Assembly: GCA_009889585.1 (NCBI GenBank) | Contig: WUQV01000054.1 | Coordinates: 1-33,491, forward strand | Source of the DNA: Candidatus Bathyarchaeota archaeon | GTDB lineage: Archaea; Thermoproteota; Bathyarchaeia; Bathyarchaeales; WUQV01 | Length of the DNA stretch: 33,491 bases | Direction of reading: 5' to 3' | Shown here: one piece after another, positions 24,414-30,788 of the stretch | Position numbering within the stretch: the first letter of the stretch is position 1 | How the letters are laid out: every line of letters begins with the position of its first letter | Program-made: the position numbers and the translations under genes | Notes under the pieces: model-generated | Told to the model about the DNA's origin: nothing | The model's database searches: none | Seen by the model: only the letters and a program-made list of their open reading frames with translations

Positions 24414-24611
24414 TCATCGGTTTAGCAAGTCTTGAACATTGCTCTGCCCTTTTCCATAGGTCTCGCAGATGGCCTTAAGTTCGATGTCTTCTTCGATAAT
24501 ATTCAGAAATGCTCTGAAGATCTCAACCCTTGATACTGTATCATAATACTTTGCTGACAACGTATCGATGTTGGCAGGGATGTGAAGCTCGCCAACTACG
24601 GAAGTGAAACG
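24414..24611 (-). pseudogene. Possible gene relic on the minus strand
   Basis: An open frame from about 24611 to TGA 24414 reads SVVGELHIPANIDTLSAKYY, DTVSRVEIFRAFLNIIEEDI, ELKAICETYGKGQSNVQDLL. It has good protein character, but no ATG or GTG; the first standard start is TTG 24560 (48 residues). Family unknown. It may be what remains of a regulator or another toxin-antitoxin member. Confidence 0.3.
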
Positions 24612-24665
24612 GCCTCATTCGTTAAATTAAACGCTTAACTAGGTGATACACTTGCAGTTCATGAC

Positions 24666-25169
24666 TTGATCGAGATAGCGTTCAAGCCGGTGGGCTACGT
24701 TAAGAATGGCGTAAGCAGCTCAGAAGACCTTAAGCGCTTGGGGTTACGATGGAGCGACATCGTATCGGAGATAGAGCTTCTGCCCGAGTACGAAGAGGCT
24801 TTGACGGGCGTAGACGGCTTCTCGCACCTCTTCATCATCTTCTACCTTCATAAGGTCGGGCTAAGCGAAAGATCCATCCTTACGATAAAGCCTAAGGGCT
24901 TGCTTAAGTACGGCTTAAGGATCGAGGAGCTGCCTACGATAGGGGTATTCGCAAGCGATACGCCCGTCCGTCCCAATCCAATAGGGCTTACCATCGTTGA
25001 GTTCCTCGGAAGGGAGGGCAGAGTTTTAAAGGTCAAGGGGCTCGACGCTTACGACGGCACGCCCATCCTCGACATAAAGCCTTACACGTCGGATAGGGCT
25101 ATACCGAACGTTAAAGTCCCCGAATGGTACGAGGGTTTGCTCAAGAAGACGGGAAAGAAGAAACTGTGA
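24666..25169 (+). CDS. trmO: TrmO: tRNA N6-threonylcarbamoyladenosine methyltransferase (TsaA/YaeB family)
   Basis: SAM-dependent beta-barrel methyltransferase that modifies t6A37 of tRNA. 167 residues. Family blocks: FKPVGYVKN at the N-terminus, SEIELLPEYEEALTGVDGFS and HLFIIFYLHK, the hallmark SDTPVRPNPIGLTIVEFLGR, and GLDAYDGTPILDIKPYTSD. Start is TTG 24666; ATG 24661 is out of frame. The stop codon TGA (25167-25169) lies inside the first bases of miniature element C (GTGAACTACC begins at 25166), so the last residues (KKTGKKKL) may have been set by the insertion. The conserved core is complete and the protein is probably functional. Confidence 0.92.
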   Translation: MIEIAFKPVGYVKNGVSSSEDLKRLGLRWSDIVSEIELLPEYEEALTGVDGFSHLFIIFYLHKVGLSERSILTIKPKGLLKYGLRIEELPTIGVFASDTPVRPNPIGLTIVEFLGREGRVLKVKGLDAYDGTPILDIKPYTSDRAIPNVKVPEWYEGLLKKTGKKKL

Positions 25170-25428
25170 ACTACCCCTCCCTATCGAAAGGGGCTTCCTG
25201 CCTCAACGACGACCTGCGGGGTCTCCACAGGCTTGAACTCGGGCCGTTCAGCCCTACTTCGTCCCGCTTCAACTCCCCTTCGGCTTTACGGGATGCAGGG
25301 CTTGAAGCGGCGCTACGCATGCCGACCTCATGCCTACAAGTAGACGAATTAACGCGTATGAATTGGGGATGTAAGCGCATCGGATTTCATCCCCTCACGG
25401 AAGGGAACTTACCGCCAATGTAGTTAAA
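25166..25428 (-). mobile_element. IS200/IS605-derived miniature element, copy C
   Basis: Same plan as copies A and B: GTGAACTACCCC, a hairpin, GGGGCTTCCTGCC; then a body nearly identical to copy A; then GTAAGCGCATCGGATTTCAT, a CCCC...GGGA stem, ACTTACCGCC and GTTAAA. The minus strand keeps the TnpB-tail relic RAERPEFKPVETP, VVVEAGSPF and the right-end GTAGTTCAC. Shares 46 nt with copy A with one mismatch (25321-25366 versus 10451-10496). Inserted exactly at the 3' end of trmO. Confidence 0.74.
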
Positions 25429-25615
25429 TGGCGTCGAAAAGCGTCCTGAATTCGCGATCAAAATCGGCACGTTGGACCGTCTTCGCTTTTACGTACCGAT
25501 GGAGCCTCGGACGTTCGATCGCCGGCGAATCCGCTTGGGCTGTATATCAGCATGGACGGCAATGGACTTTGGGACCGAGGAGCTTCGAGATAAGCTTCTC
25601 GCTTTAAGCGTTTAA
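25424..25615 (+). pseudogene. 3' fragment of an unknown gene abutting miniature element C
   Basis: A frame open from the edge of the element (25424) to TAA 25613 reads NGVEKRPEFAIKIGTLDRLR, FYVPMEPRTFDRRRIRLG, and ends in TEELRDKLLALSV. It has protein-like composition and starts without a start codon at the element, so the element may have displaced its 5' end. I do not recognise the family. Other frames are also partly open here. Confidence 0.25.
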
Positions 25616-25650
25616 TGCCGTTCTTGTCTCACGGCACCTCGAAACGTCAA

Positions 25651-25683
25651 GCCGCCCAGGTACAATCGCTGGGTCAAGGCGGC
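25651..25683 (+). repeat. Two-part GC-rich hairpin
   Basis: GCCG (25651-25654) pairs with CGGC (25680-25683) and CCCAG (25655-25659) with CTGGG (25669-25673), with a 6-base bulge on one side. It lies ~50 bases before the methyltransferase TATA box. Possibly the terminator of whatever transcribes from the left. Confidence 0.4.
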
Positions 25684-25732
25684 TGCAGCCCCTTCCTTCT
25701 ACTAGTAGAGCAACGACGAGCTTCGAGAAATG

Positions 25733-25740
25733 CTTATAAA
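25733..25740 (+). promoter_or_regulatory. TATA box of the SAM methyltransferase gene
   Basis: CTTATAAA, 25-32 bases before ATG 25765. It fixes that ATG as the start (leaderless) and excludes a 50-codon longer frame beginning at ATG 25615. Confidence 0.7.
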
Positions 25741-25764
25741 ACGTCGGCCGGCCTTCCACCGGCG

Positions 25765-26592
25765 ATGTCTCAAGCGCCTTTTGATTGGCCCCATCGATTT
25801 TTCGTAGAGAAAGCCGAGCTTTGCGCTAAGGTCCTCGATTCCGAGAGGATGTTGAAAAGAGGTGAAGAGCTAGCCTTAGCTATAGCGGATTACCTTAAGA
25901 AAAGGGGCGTTAAGGATGGCGTGTTACTAGAAGTCGGCTGTGGAACCGGCAGGATAGCCGTGCCTCTCGCCAGACGAGGCTATCAGGTCGTAGGAGTGGA
26001 CATATCGGAGTCCTTCATAAGGATGGCTAAGGCGAGAGCTGAAAGAGAAGGCGTGGTTAGGAATACCGCCTTCGTGGTTTGTGACGCTAGGGAGATGAAG
26101 GAAGCTTTAAAGCATATGGCTCCTTTCGATTCAATCTTATTCATCTACACGACCGTCATAGGATATTATGATAGGAAGACGGACGTTAAGATCCTTAAGG
26201 AATGCGCTGAACTCTCTAAGGAGGGATCGCTCCTCTTGATCCTTGATACTTCCAGCCACGACTTAATGGCCTTTAGGCAAACGTACTTTGGAGGAATGAC
26301 CTATTACGATGAAGTAGACGACCTCGTTATAATCGAAATGCCAACGTATGATCCTAAAACATCTAAGGCTAGCAGCAAGTGGATTTACTTTCAAAAGAGG
26401 GGGAAAGATTTAATTTACTTAGACGAGGCTTGCTTTGAGGCTAGGCTATACAGCCTTCATGAGCTCATAGAGATAGCTGAGGAGGCGGGTTGGGCCTTCG
26501 TCGAAGCTTATGGCGACTTAGTTAACGCCATGCCGTTCAGGCCCATAGGAAGGCTGAATGTGATCTTCGAGCTGAAGCGACGTTACCCTTAA
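25765..26592 (+). CDS. Class I SAM-dependent methyltransferase
   Basis: 275 residues from ATG 25765, the start dictated by the TATA box. Rossmann-fold methyltransferase: motif I VLLEVGCGTGRIAVPLA (residues ~53-69), acidic residue at the end of strand 2 in GYQVVGVDIS (~72-81), motif II region FVVCDAREM, and the motif III-like LLLILDTSSHD. After the core comes a beta-rich C-terminal part (YDEVDDLVIIEMPTYDPKT ... SSKWIYFQKRGKDLIYLDE) that resembles the small-molecule methyltransferase group of the Methyltransf_25/11 type. Substrate unknown. The frame is open for 50 further codons upstream, but these code low-complexity residues and lie before the promoter. Confidence 0.87.
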   Translation: MSQAPFDWPHRFFVEKAELCAKVLDSERMLKRGEELALAIADYLKKRGVKDGVLLEVGCGTGRIAVPLARRGYQVVGVDISESFIRMAKARAEREGVVRNTAFVVCDAREMKEALKHMAPFDSILFIYTTVIGYYDRKTDVKILKECAELSKEGSLLLILDTSSHDLMAFRQTYFGGMTYYDEVDDLVIIEMPTYDPKTSKASSKWIYFQKRGKDLIYLDEACFEARLYSLHELIEIAEEAGWAFVEAYGDLVNAMPFRPIGRLNVIFELKRRYP

Positions 26593-26686
26593 TCGAACGT
26601 TTCATCATTCGTTACCTCCCCTCCCTTAACTTTAATCGTACGGGACAAAACTTATTATGGACTGTTCAAAGCTTTAATCGAGAAGC

Positions 26687-27076
26687 ATGACTCAACCTCG
26701 GGAAGCTTACATTAAGCTTGCGTGGGACTTCTTAGCGGAGGCTAAAAGGCGATTGGAGGATTACGTTAAAACAGGGGATGAGGTTTCGTTAAGGCAGGCG
26801 TGCGAGAAGGGATGGGGAGCCGTAGCCCAAGGCCTTATGTACGCCGTCGGCAGAGCCATCACAAGCCATAGGGAGTTCGCGATAGTGGCATCTGAGCTTT
26901 TTAAGAAGACAGGCGATAGGATCTTCCTCGACGGCGAGACGGCTGGCGAATACCTTCACGGAGCGGGCTTTTACCACGGGGTTCCCACTGCTGAACTCGT
27001 CTCTCGCAACTTGGACGTAATAGAGGAGATGTTAAAGTCATTAGAGCGGCTAATTCAGTCGTTGCTAGGCTGTTGA
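26687..27076 (+). CDS. HEPN/PaREP-like helical protein
   Basis: 129 residues, all helical. N-terminal helix AYIKLAWDFLAEAKRRLEDY, then SLRQACEKGWGAVAQGLMYA, then GEYLHGAGFYHGVPTAELVS and LDVIEEMLKSLERLIQSLL. The four-helix order and the AxEKxWxAxxQ core resemble archaeal HEPN-type proteins related to PaREP1. No Rx4-6H RNase motif is evident, so catalytic activity is unproven. A frameshifted paralogue lies at 13722-14154. TATA-like AACTTATTA lies ~30-40 bases upstream. Probably the helical partner of a nucleotidyltransferase or a stand-alone stress protein; no partner gene is adjacent. Confidence 0.65.
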   Translation: MTQPREAYIKLAWDFLAEAKRRLEDYVKTGDEVSLRQACEKGWGAVAQGLMYAVGRAITSHREFAIVASELFKKTGDRIFLDGETAGEYLHGAGFYHGVPTAELVSRNLDVIEEMLKSLERLIQSLLGC

Positions 27077-27163
27077 AAAATTCTTAAAAGCCCCCTTGAT
27101 GGCCTCAGGATCAACGCAATGATAAGCTCGATAGCCATCTAGCCAGTAGATTATGCGCAGCAT
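27065..27163 (-). CDS. Possible 32-residue ORF convergent with the HEPN-like gene
   Basis: ATG 27163 to TAG 27065 codes LRIIYWLDGYRAYHCVDPEA and IKGAFKNFSTA. The frame stays open upstream to ~27213 (VEVCKEPKQFVQPLLPP) but without a standard start. Good protein character and two cysteines, no known family. It overlaps the end of the HEPN-like gene by 12 bases. Either a small real gene or a relic. Confidence 0.3.
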   Translation of the reverse strand: MLRIIYWLDGYRAYHCVDPEAIKGAFKNFSTA

Positions 27164-27224
27164 TGGAGGGAGTAAGGGTTGAACGAATTGTTTTGGCTCC
27201 TTGCAAACCTCAACTTAACTTAAA

Positions 27225-27359
27225 TTAATCTATAGGATTAAGGATGCCCTCTGGGAGCTCCTGCACCTCAAGGAGCGTTCTAACATCGATTTTGTACTTT
27301 AACCTCAACTTTATGAACAACATTACTCGTTCCTTCCGTCTAACCCTTACCTTGGTCAT
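27225..27359 (-). pseudogene. Relic of a SpoVT/AbrB-type antitoxin
   Basis: 44-residue frame from ATG 27359: MTKVRVRRKERVMLFIKLRL, KYKIDVRTLLEVQELPEGIL, NPID. It can be laid over swapped-hairpin AbrB domains (VRRKYRVTIPKEVREKLGIK-GDTLEVQE-PEGILLKPI) with the 'TIPKE' and 'GD' positions lost. No PIN gene follows. Weak but consistent with the toxin-antitoxin neighbourhood. Confidence 0.35.
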
Positions 27360-27547
27360 ACGATCGATGCAGGAATGATGTGAAATTAATTTTATTTAGT
27401 ATGAGAGTAGGGCTTCAAACAGTGTACATTATGAGCCAGCAAATTAACGCCCTCAAGGTTTTCAAAGCTAATTGCTTATAAGCGCTGCCTTTACTACGCA
27501 AACGCCATTGTATATGTGAGGTTAATGATGTCAACTGCAGAAGCGAA
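27360..27547. other. Intergenic region before VapC
   Basis: No gene. TATA-like GCTTATAAGC near 27474-27483 has no gene I can assign to it. Confidence 0.3.
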
Positions 27548-27961
27548 CTACTTAAGCCACTTTACCTTAAGCCCTTTAATCTCCTTGAAATGCTCATCAT
27601 CTGTAATTACCGTAGATTTAGCATGTATTAATGCTGTAGCGGCAATTATGGCGTCAGCCAAAGGGATTTCCGGATGGTCTAAGGCTATCTCGCCTGCGAG
27701 GCTGGCCACCCGCTCGTTCACTGGTAAGATTTTGACGTTTGAAGCCTTTATCGAGGTTATCCGCATTTTTACGACGTCCTTTCCTAACGCCCTCCCCATA
27801 GTGCCATAAAGTTCAGCTATGGTTACGGCTGAAGATGCTACCTCGACCTCCCCCCTTGACGCCCTTCTGATCAATTCCCTACTCCAGCTCGCCACCTCCT
27901 CACTTTCTGGGTTAAAGTATGAAAAGTAAAACCTTGTATCGAGGATGGCCTCTAACGCCAT
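27548..27961 (-). CDS. vapC: VapC toxin, PIN-domain ribonuclease
   Basis: 137 residues. PIN active site complete: Asp8 (ILDTRF), Glu50 (TIAELYG), Asp103 (PLADAIIAATA) and Asp121 (VITDDEHF). VapC toxins cut tRNA or rRNA with Mg2+ and are held inactive by their antitoxin. The start ATG 27961 overlaps the end of the antitoxin gene by 10 bases, the standard translational coupling. It ends with TAG. The only toxin-antitoxin pair in this window with both partners intact. Confidence 0.9.
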   Translation of the reverse strand: MALEAILDTRFYFSYFNPESEEVASWSRELIRRASRGEVEVASSAVTIAELYGTMGRALGKDVVKMRITSIKASNVKILPVNERVASLAGEIALDHPEIPLADAIIAATALIHAKSTVITDDEHFKEIKGLKVKWLK

Positions 27962-28176
27962 TTACCCCTTACCTTGTCGAGCGCCTCCTTCATCATCCTA
28001 ACGTCGTACTTACCCGCGTCAACACCAGCTAGGTCCTCTAACGGCGGTATGGGCTTAAGGATTATCAGGCCTGCCCCCTCCTCTACGATCAGCCTCGAGC
28101 CCTCCCTTATCCCGTACTTCCTCCTGTACTCCACGGGGATGGTTACTTGCCCCTTACGCGTCACCAAAACTTCCAT
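27952..28176 (-). CDS. vapB: VapB antitoxin, SpoVT/AbrB type
   Basis: 74 residues. N-terminal swapped-hairpin AbrB domain (MEVLVTRKGQVTIPVEYRRK, YGIREGSRLIVEEG, LIILKPI) that binds DNA, then a helical tail (DVRMMKEALDKVRGKW) that would bind and block the PIN active site. Upstream on its strand lie a TATA box (AAATATTTAAG, 28210-28220) and a set of GTNGTAC repeats that could be its own operator. Such antitoxins usually repress their operon together with the toxin. Confidence 0.9.
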   Translation of the reverse strand: MEVLVTRKGQVTIPVEYRRKYGIREGSRLIVEEGAGLIILKPIPPLEDLAGVDAGKYDVRMMKEALDKVRGKWR

Positions 28177-28202
28177 AGGCTCACCAAGCGATTTAGTCCT
28201 AA

Positions 28203-28263
28203 GTTGTACTTAAATATTTTGTCCTACTTTATTTAAATGTAGTACTTTATCCAAGTGTACAAC
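28203..28263. promoter_or_regulatory. Candidate operator of vapBC
   Basis: GTTGTAC (28203-28209) and GTAGTAC (28239-28245) point one way and GTACAAC (28257-28263) mirrors them. They surround the vapB TATA box (28210-28220), so a protein bound here would block transcription. Confidence 0.4.
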
Positions 28264-28266
28264 ACA

Positions 28267-28292
28267 TCGTTCGGCCATCGATGGCCGAACGA
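28267..28292. repeat. 26-nt perfect palindrome
   Basis: The 13 bases TCGTTCGGCCATC are followed directly by their exact complement GATGGCCGAACGA, centred on ATCGAT with no spacer. It sits 90 bases upstream of vapB. No T-tract flanks it. Confidence 0.85.
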
Positions 28293-28746
28293 CCGCACTA
28301 TGATGACGCTTTAACAAGCGCGTGCGAATCCTTAAGGCTGTGGACTGAATCCGATAACTTAGAGGCGAATTCCTTAAAGACGCCCTCCACCTTTACGTAT
28401 AGAATACGCGTTATGACGCTACCATTCACGCTTAAGTGCACCTTAAATCAGGTTTATTTTCATTAACGGTCAATCATTGATGCGGCTGCCAGCAAGAGTA
28501 GAAGGCCTTTAATTTAGAGAACATCGAGAAAATTCATGAAGAGTTTCTAATGAGGGGATAGGATGTCTTTAGACAGCGTTAAGTCATCCATTTCCAAAGC
28601 TGATAGTAGACGCTGTTTTGTAGGTGTTAAGAATTTCAGTTTTGAAGTTACATCAATGGGCAATGAGGAACTTAGACGCGGGAAGTTTTATCATCAAGGG
28701 TTGTTAATTTTAAGGTAGAGACGCAACGAGAGGTTGTGATCGGCGC
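28293..28746. other. 454-base gap with two doubtful short ORFs
   Basis: ATG 28281 (inside the palindrome) opens a 61-codon frame starting AERPHYDDALTSACESLRLW, which looks like the N-terminus of a PaREP/HEPN-type helix and appears to continue in another frame (RGEFLKDALHLYV). ATG 28563 opens a 51-codon frame (SLDSVKSSISKADSRRCFVG ... GKFYHQGLLILR) ending at 28718. Neither has a recognised family or clear promoter. Confidence 0.3.
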
Positions 28747-29539
28747 ATGTATGAAATCGAGAGGGTTGACGAAAGCAACAGGCAATCGGTTATCGATCTC
28801 CTTAAGGCAGACGCTATAAGGCACGTTTTCGCACTTTACGACGTCCAATACGAACCTGAGCATACAATCATGTATGCGGCCTTCGAGAAAGGCTTGTTAA
28901 AAGGGTATATCCTCATCTACACAGCTATGGAGTTCCCAAGCGTCATATTGGAGTGCACTGGAGACGTAGCCGGGGAGCTAATGAGCTACGTACCCGAAGG
29001 CAACTTCATTATGCAAGCTCCACCACAACTACTACCAATTATAAAGGACAGGTTCCCAAGCGTGAAACATTACGTCGAGGATTGGATGAGGGTCAAAAGG
29101 GGTGAAGCGAACTTCTTCAAGTCGATACTTGTACGCAAGCTGCGCGGTCCGGAGGATGCCATGAAGCTTAAGACGCTTCTTTCAACATGGGAAGGCCGCC
29201 CGACGGAAACCATAGAAAGGTGCATAAGTTGGATGAGTAGGATGCCAGCGTATGGTGTCTTCGTGAGCGGTGAGCTTGTCTCCTGCGCTGGATCCTTCCT
29301 CCAACTGCCACAGGTCTGGATGATAGGTGGGGTTTATACGCATCCAAACCAGAGGAACAAGGGATACGCAACGCTGGCCACATCAGCGATAACCGAGGAG
29401 GCCTTGGAGCGCGCGGAGTCCGCAGCTCTGTTCGTGAGGTCGGATAACCGTCCGGCCATCAGGGTTTAATGAGAAAATCGGTTACAGGAAAGTTGGTGAG
29501 AGGCTTTGGGCAGATGTAGGAACCGGGCTGAAACCCTAA
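28747..29539 (+). pseudogene. GNAT acetyltransferase (FR47 type) with a one-base frameshift near the 3' end
   Basis: From ATG 28747, 240 codons give an acetyltransferase of the FR47-like group: an N-terminal half (MYEIERVDESNRQSVIDLL ... DAIRHVFALYDVQYEPEHT), then the acetyl-CoA fold with WMIGGVYTHPNQRNKGYATL (motif A, R/Q-x-x-G-x-G/A) and LFVRSDNRPAIRV. The frame then hits TAA 29467. Dropping one A from GTTTAATGAG gives VYEKIGYRKVGERLWADVGT, the expected motif B (N..A...YEK.GY), ending at TAA 29537. The only damage is one extra base. This is either a real recent frameshift that removes the last ~24 residues, or an error in the sequence. Restored length is about 264 residues. Confidence 0.8.
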
Positions 29540-29783
29540 CTATATTCGCTGATAAAGTCCATCTGGCATGCCAGAAACCCGCCTACCCTTGCCCTAAGGG
29601 GGTACTTTCTGAGCCTAACTTCTATCCCTTGATAATAGTTCTTCGTACAATATCTGAGCACTTAATCGGGATTTTGAACTGCTAGGTTCAAAATCTGAAC
29701 TCTAAGGAATGAAGTAGTGAAGAAGGGGGCATTAGTTAAATTGACATCCGAAGGGATTTATGGCGGGATCGTCAACAGATATT
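29540..29783. other. Intergenic region with inverted repeats
   Basis: No gene. CTGGCATGCCAG (29563-29574) is a 12-nt palindrome. ATTTTGAAC (29671-29679) and GTTCAAAAT (29686-29694) form a 9-bp perfect hairpin with a 6-base loop. The hairpin is about 90 bases past the end of the minus-strand thiolase operon and could be its terminator. Confidence 0.45.
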
Positions 29784-30251
29784 TCATGAAGCGGGCTTAA
29801 AGTACTTGATATCAGTTATAGACCCTATTCGTTCAACTTTATCCTTAAAGGCTGGCTCTACAACCATTCCAATCTTAACATCCTTCGGATCAACTTCATC
29901 TATCATATGAATTAAGCCACCATTTGCAATTCGTATGAATGCCCAGACGATAGGCTTATCTAATCTCTTTCCATTCTCATCAATATAAGCAACACTATAA
30001 GTATGCACGACACCTCTTTTACCTACATCGACCCATGCATTCTCAATATTCTCAAAACACCTCTCACAATATATCCTTGGTGGCACATATGTAACATTGC
30101 ATTTAACGCATTGCGTACCTATGAAACGAGCATTCTCTTTAATCTCTAAGAAGAATCTCTCACCAGCAATTCCAGCAGTATACCGATAAACAACAGCCAT
30201 ATCTCCAATCTCATGCTTTACATCAGTAACACGAGTTAACTTCTCAAACAT
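29784..30251 (-). CDS. Zn-ribbon OB-fold protein (DUF35), last gene of the thiolase-like operon
   Basis: DUF35 proteins bind acyl-CoA between or beside thiolase-fold partners. A rubredoxin-like zinc ribbon has four cysteines (TQCVKCNVTYVPPRIYCERC) and is followed by an OB fold (GVVHTYSVAYI ... VWAFIRIANGGLIHMIDEVD ... IGSITDIKYFKP). ATG 30251 gives 155 residues and is preceded at 8-10 bases by the Shine-Dalgarno-like GGTGAT; a GTG at 30263, touching the previous stop, would add four residues. Its sequence is clearly homologous to the gene just upstream (both end in ITDIKYFKP), so the two arose by duplication. One per thiolase-like subunit is a natural guess. Confidence 0.88.
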   Translation of the reverse strand: MFEKLTRVTDVKHEIGDMAVVYRYTAGIAGERFFLEIKENARFIGTQCVKCNVTYVPPRIYCERCFENIENAWVDVGKRGVVHTYSVAYIDENGKRLDKPIVWAFIRIANGGLIHMIDEVDPKDVKIGMVVEPAFKDKVERIGSITDIKYFKPAS

Positions 30252-30263
30252 TGCTATTATCAC

Positions 30264-30788
30264 CTACTTGATAGGCTTAAAATACTTTATATCAGTAATG
30301 CAACCCTTCCTCTCTTCCTTCGGCTTCCAAACAGCTTGAACATTCATTCCTATCCTCACTTCAGCTGGATCTACTTCGCCTAACATATGATAAATACCCA
30401 TGCCAGGCGAGGCTCCATCGATCTCTATAACGGCTGGAATAAGCGGTTCTTTCAACCTCGAAGCATTAACTCCAATCCAAGCTATTGAAAAGGTATTCAC
30501 CCTTCCAGTATCCTTTACATATACCCACTCATCAGTCGGCCTATAACAAAGTTCGCAAAACATTCGTGGAGGAATTAATACTCGTCCACACTTATTGCAC
30601 TTCCTCGCAATAATCTTACCTTCCTTAAGTTCACTTAAGAACCTACTTATCGCTACTCCAGCCGTCCAAGCATAATATGCCTTAGCCCTTATATCGCTGA
30701 ATATTACCTTCTTCTCCTTAAAGTCCTCCTCGCTTAAGGCTATTCCCTTGAAGTCCTCAGCCTTAAACTTAGAACTCACTTTAATCAC
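30264..30788 (-). CDS. Zn-ribbon OB-fold protein (DUF35), third gene of the thiolase-like operon
   Basis: 174 residues if GTG 30788 is the start. That GTG overlaps the upstream stop in the 4-base form GTGA, which is the normal coupling; a start at ATG 30836 would force a 52-base overlap and add 16 residues without family character. An N-terminal extension (FKAEDFKGIALSEEDF) precedes the zinc ribbon (ARKCNKCGRVLIPPRMFCEL, then C) and the OB fold (RVNTFSIAWIGVNASRL ... GMGIYHMLGEVDPAEV ... GCITDIKYFKPIK). All four zinc-binding cysteines are present. It ends in TAG. Partner of the thiolase-fold proteins encoded upstream (family knowledge: DUF35 plus thiolase/Ltp2 complexes). Confidence 0.88.
   Translation of the reverse strand: MIKVSSKFKAEDFKGIALSEEDFKEKKVIFSDIRAKAYYAWTAGVAISRFLSELKEGKIIARKCNKCGRVLIPPRMFCELCYRPTDEWVYVKDTGRVNTFSIAWIGVNASRLKEPLIPAVIEIDGASPGMGIYHMLGEVDPAEVRIGMNVQAVWKPKEERKGCITDIKYFKPIK

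Noticed and set aside
25615..25764. Methyltransferase frame open from ATG 25615, giving 325 residues
   Set aside because: The TATA box at 25733-25740 lies inside this extension and places transcription start at or near ATG 25765; the extra residues have no methyltransferase character.
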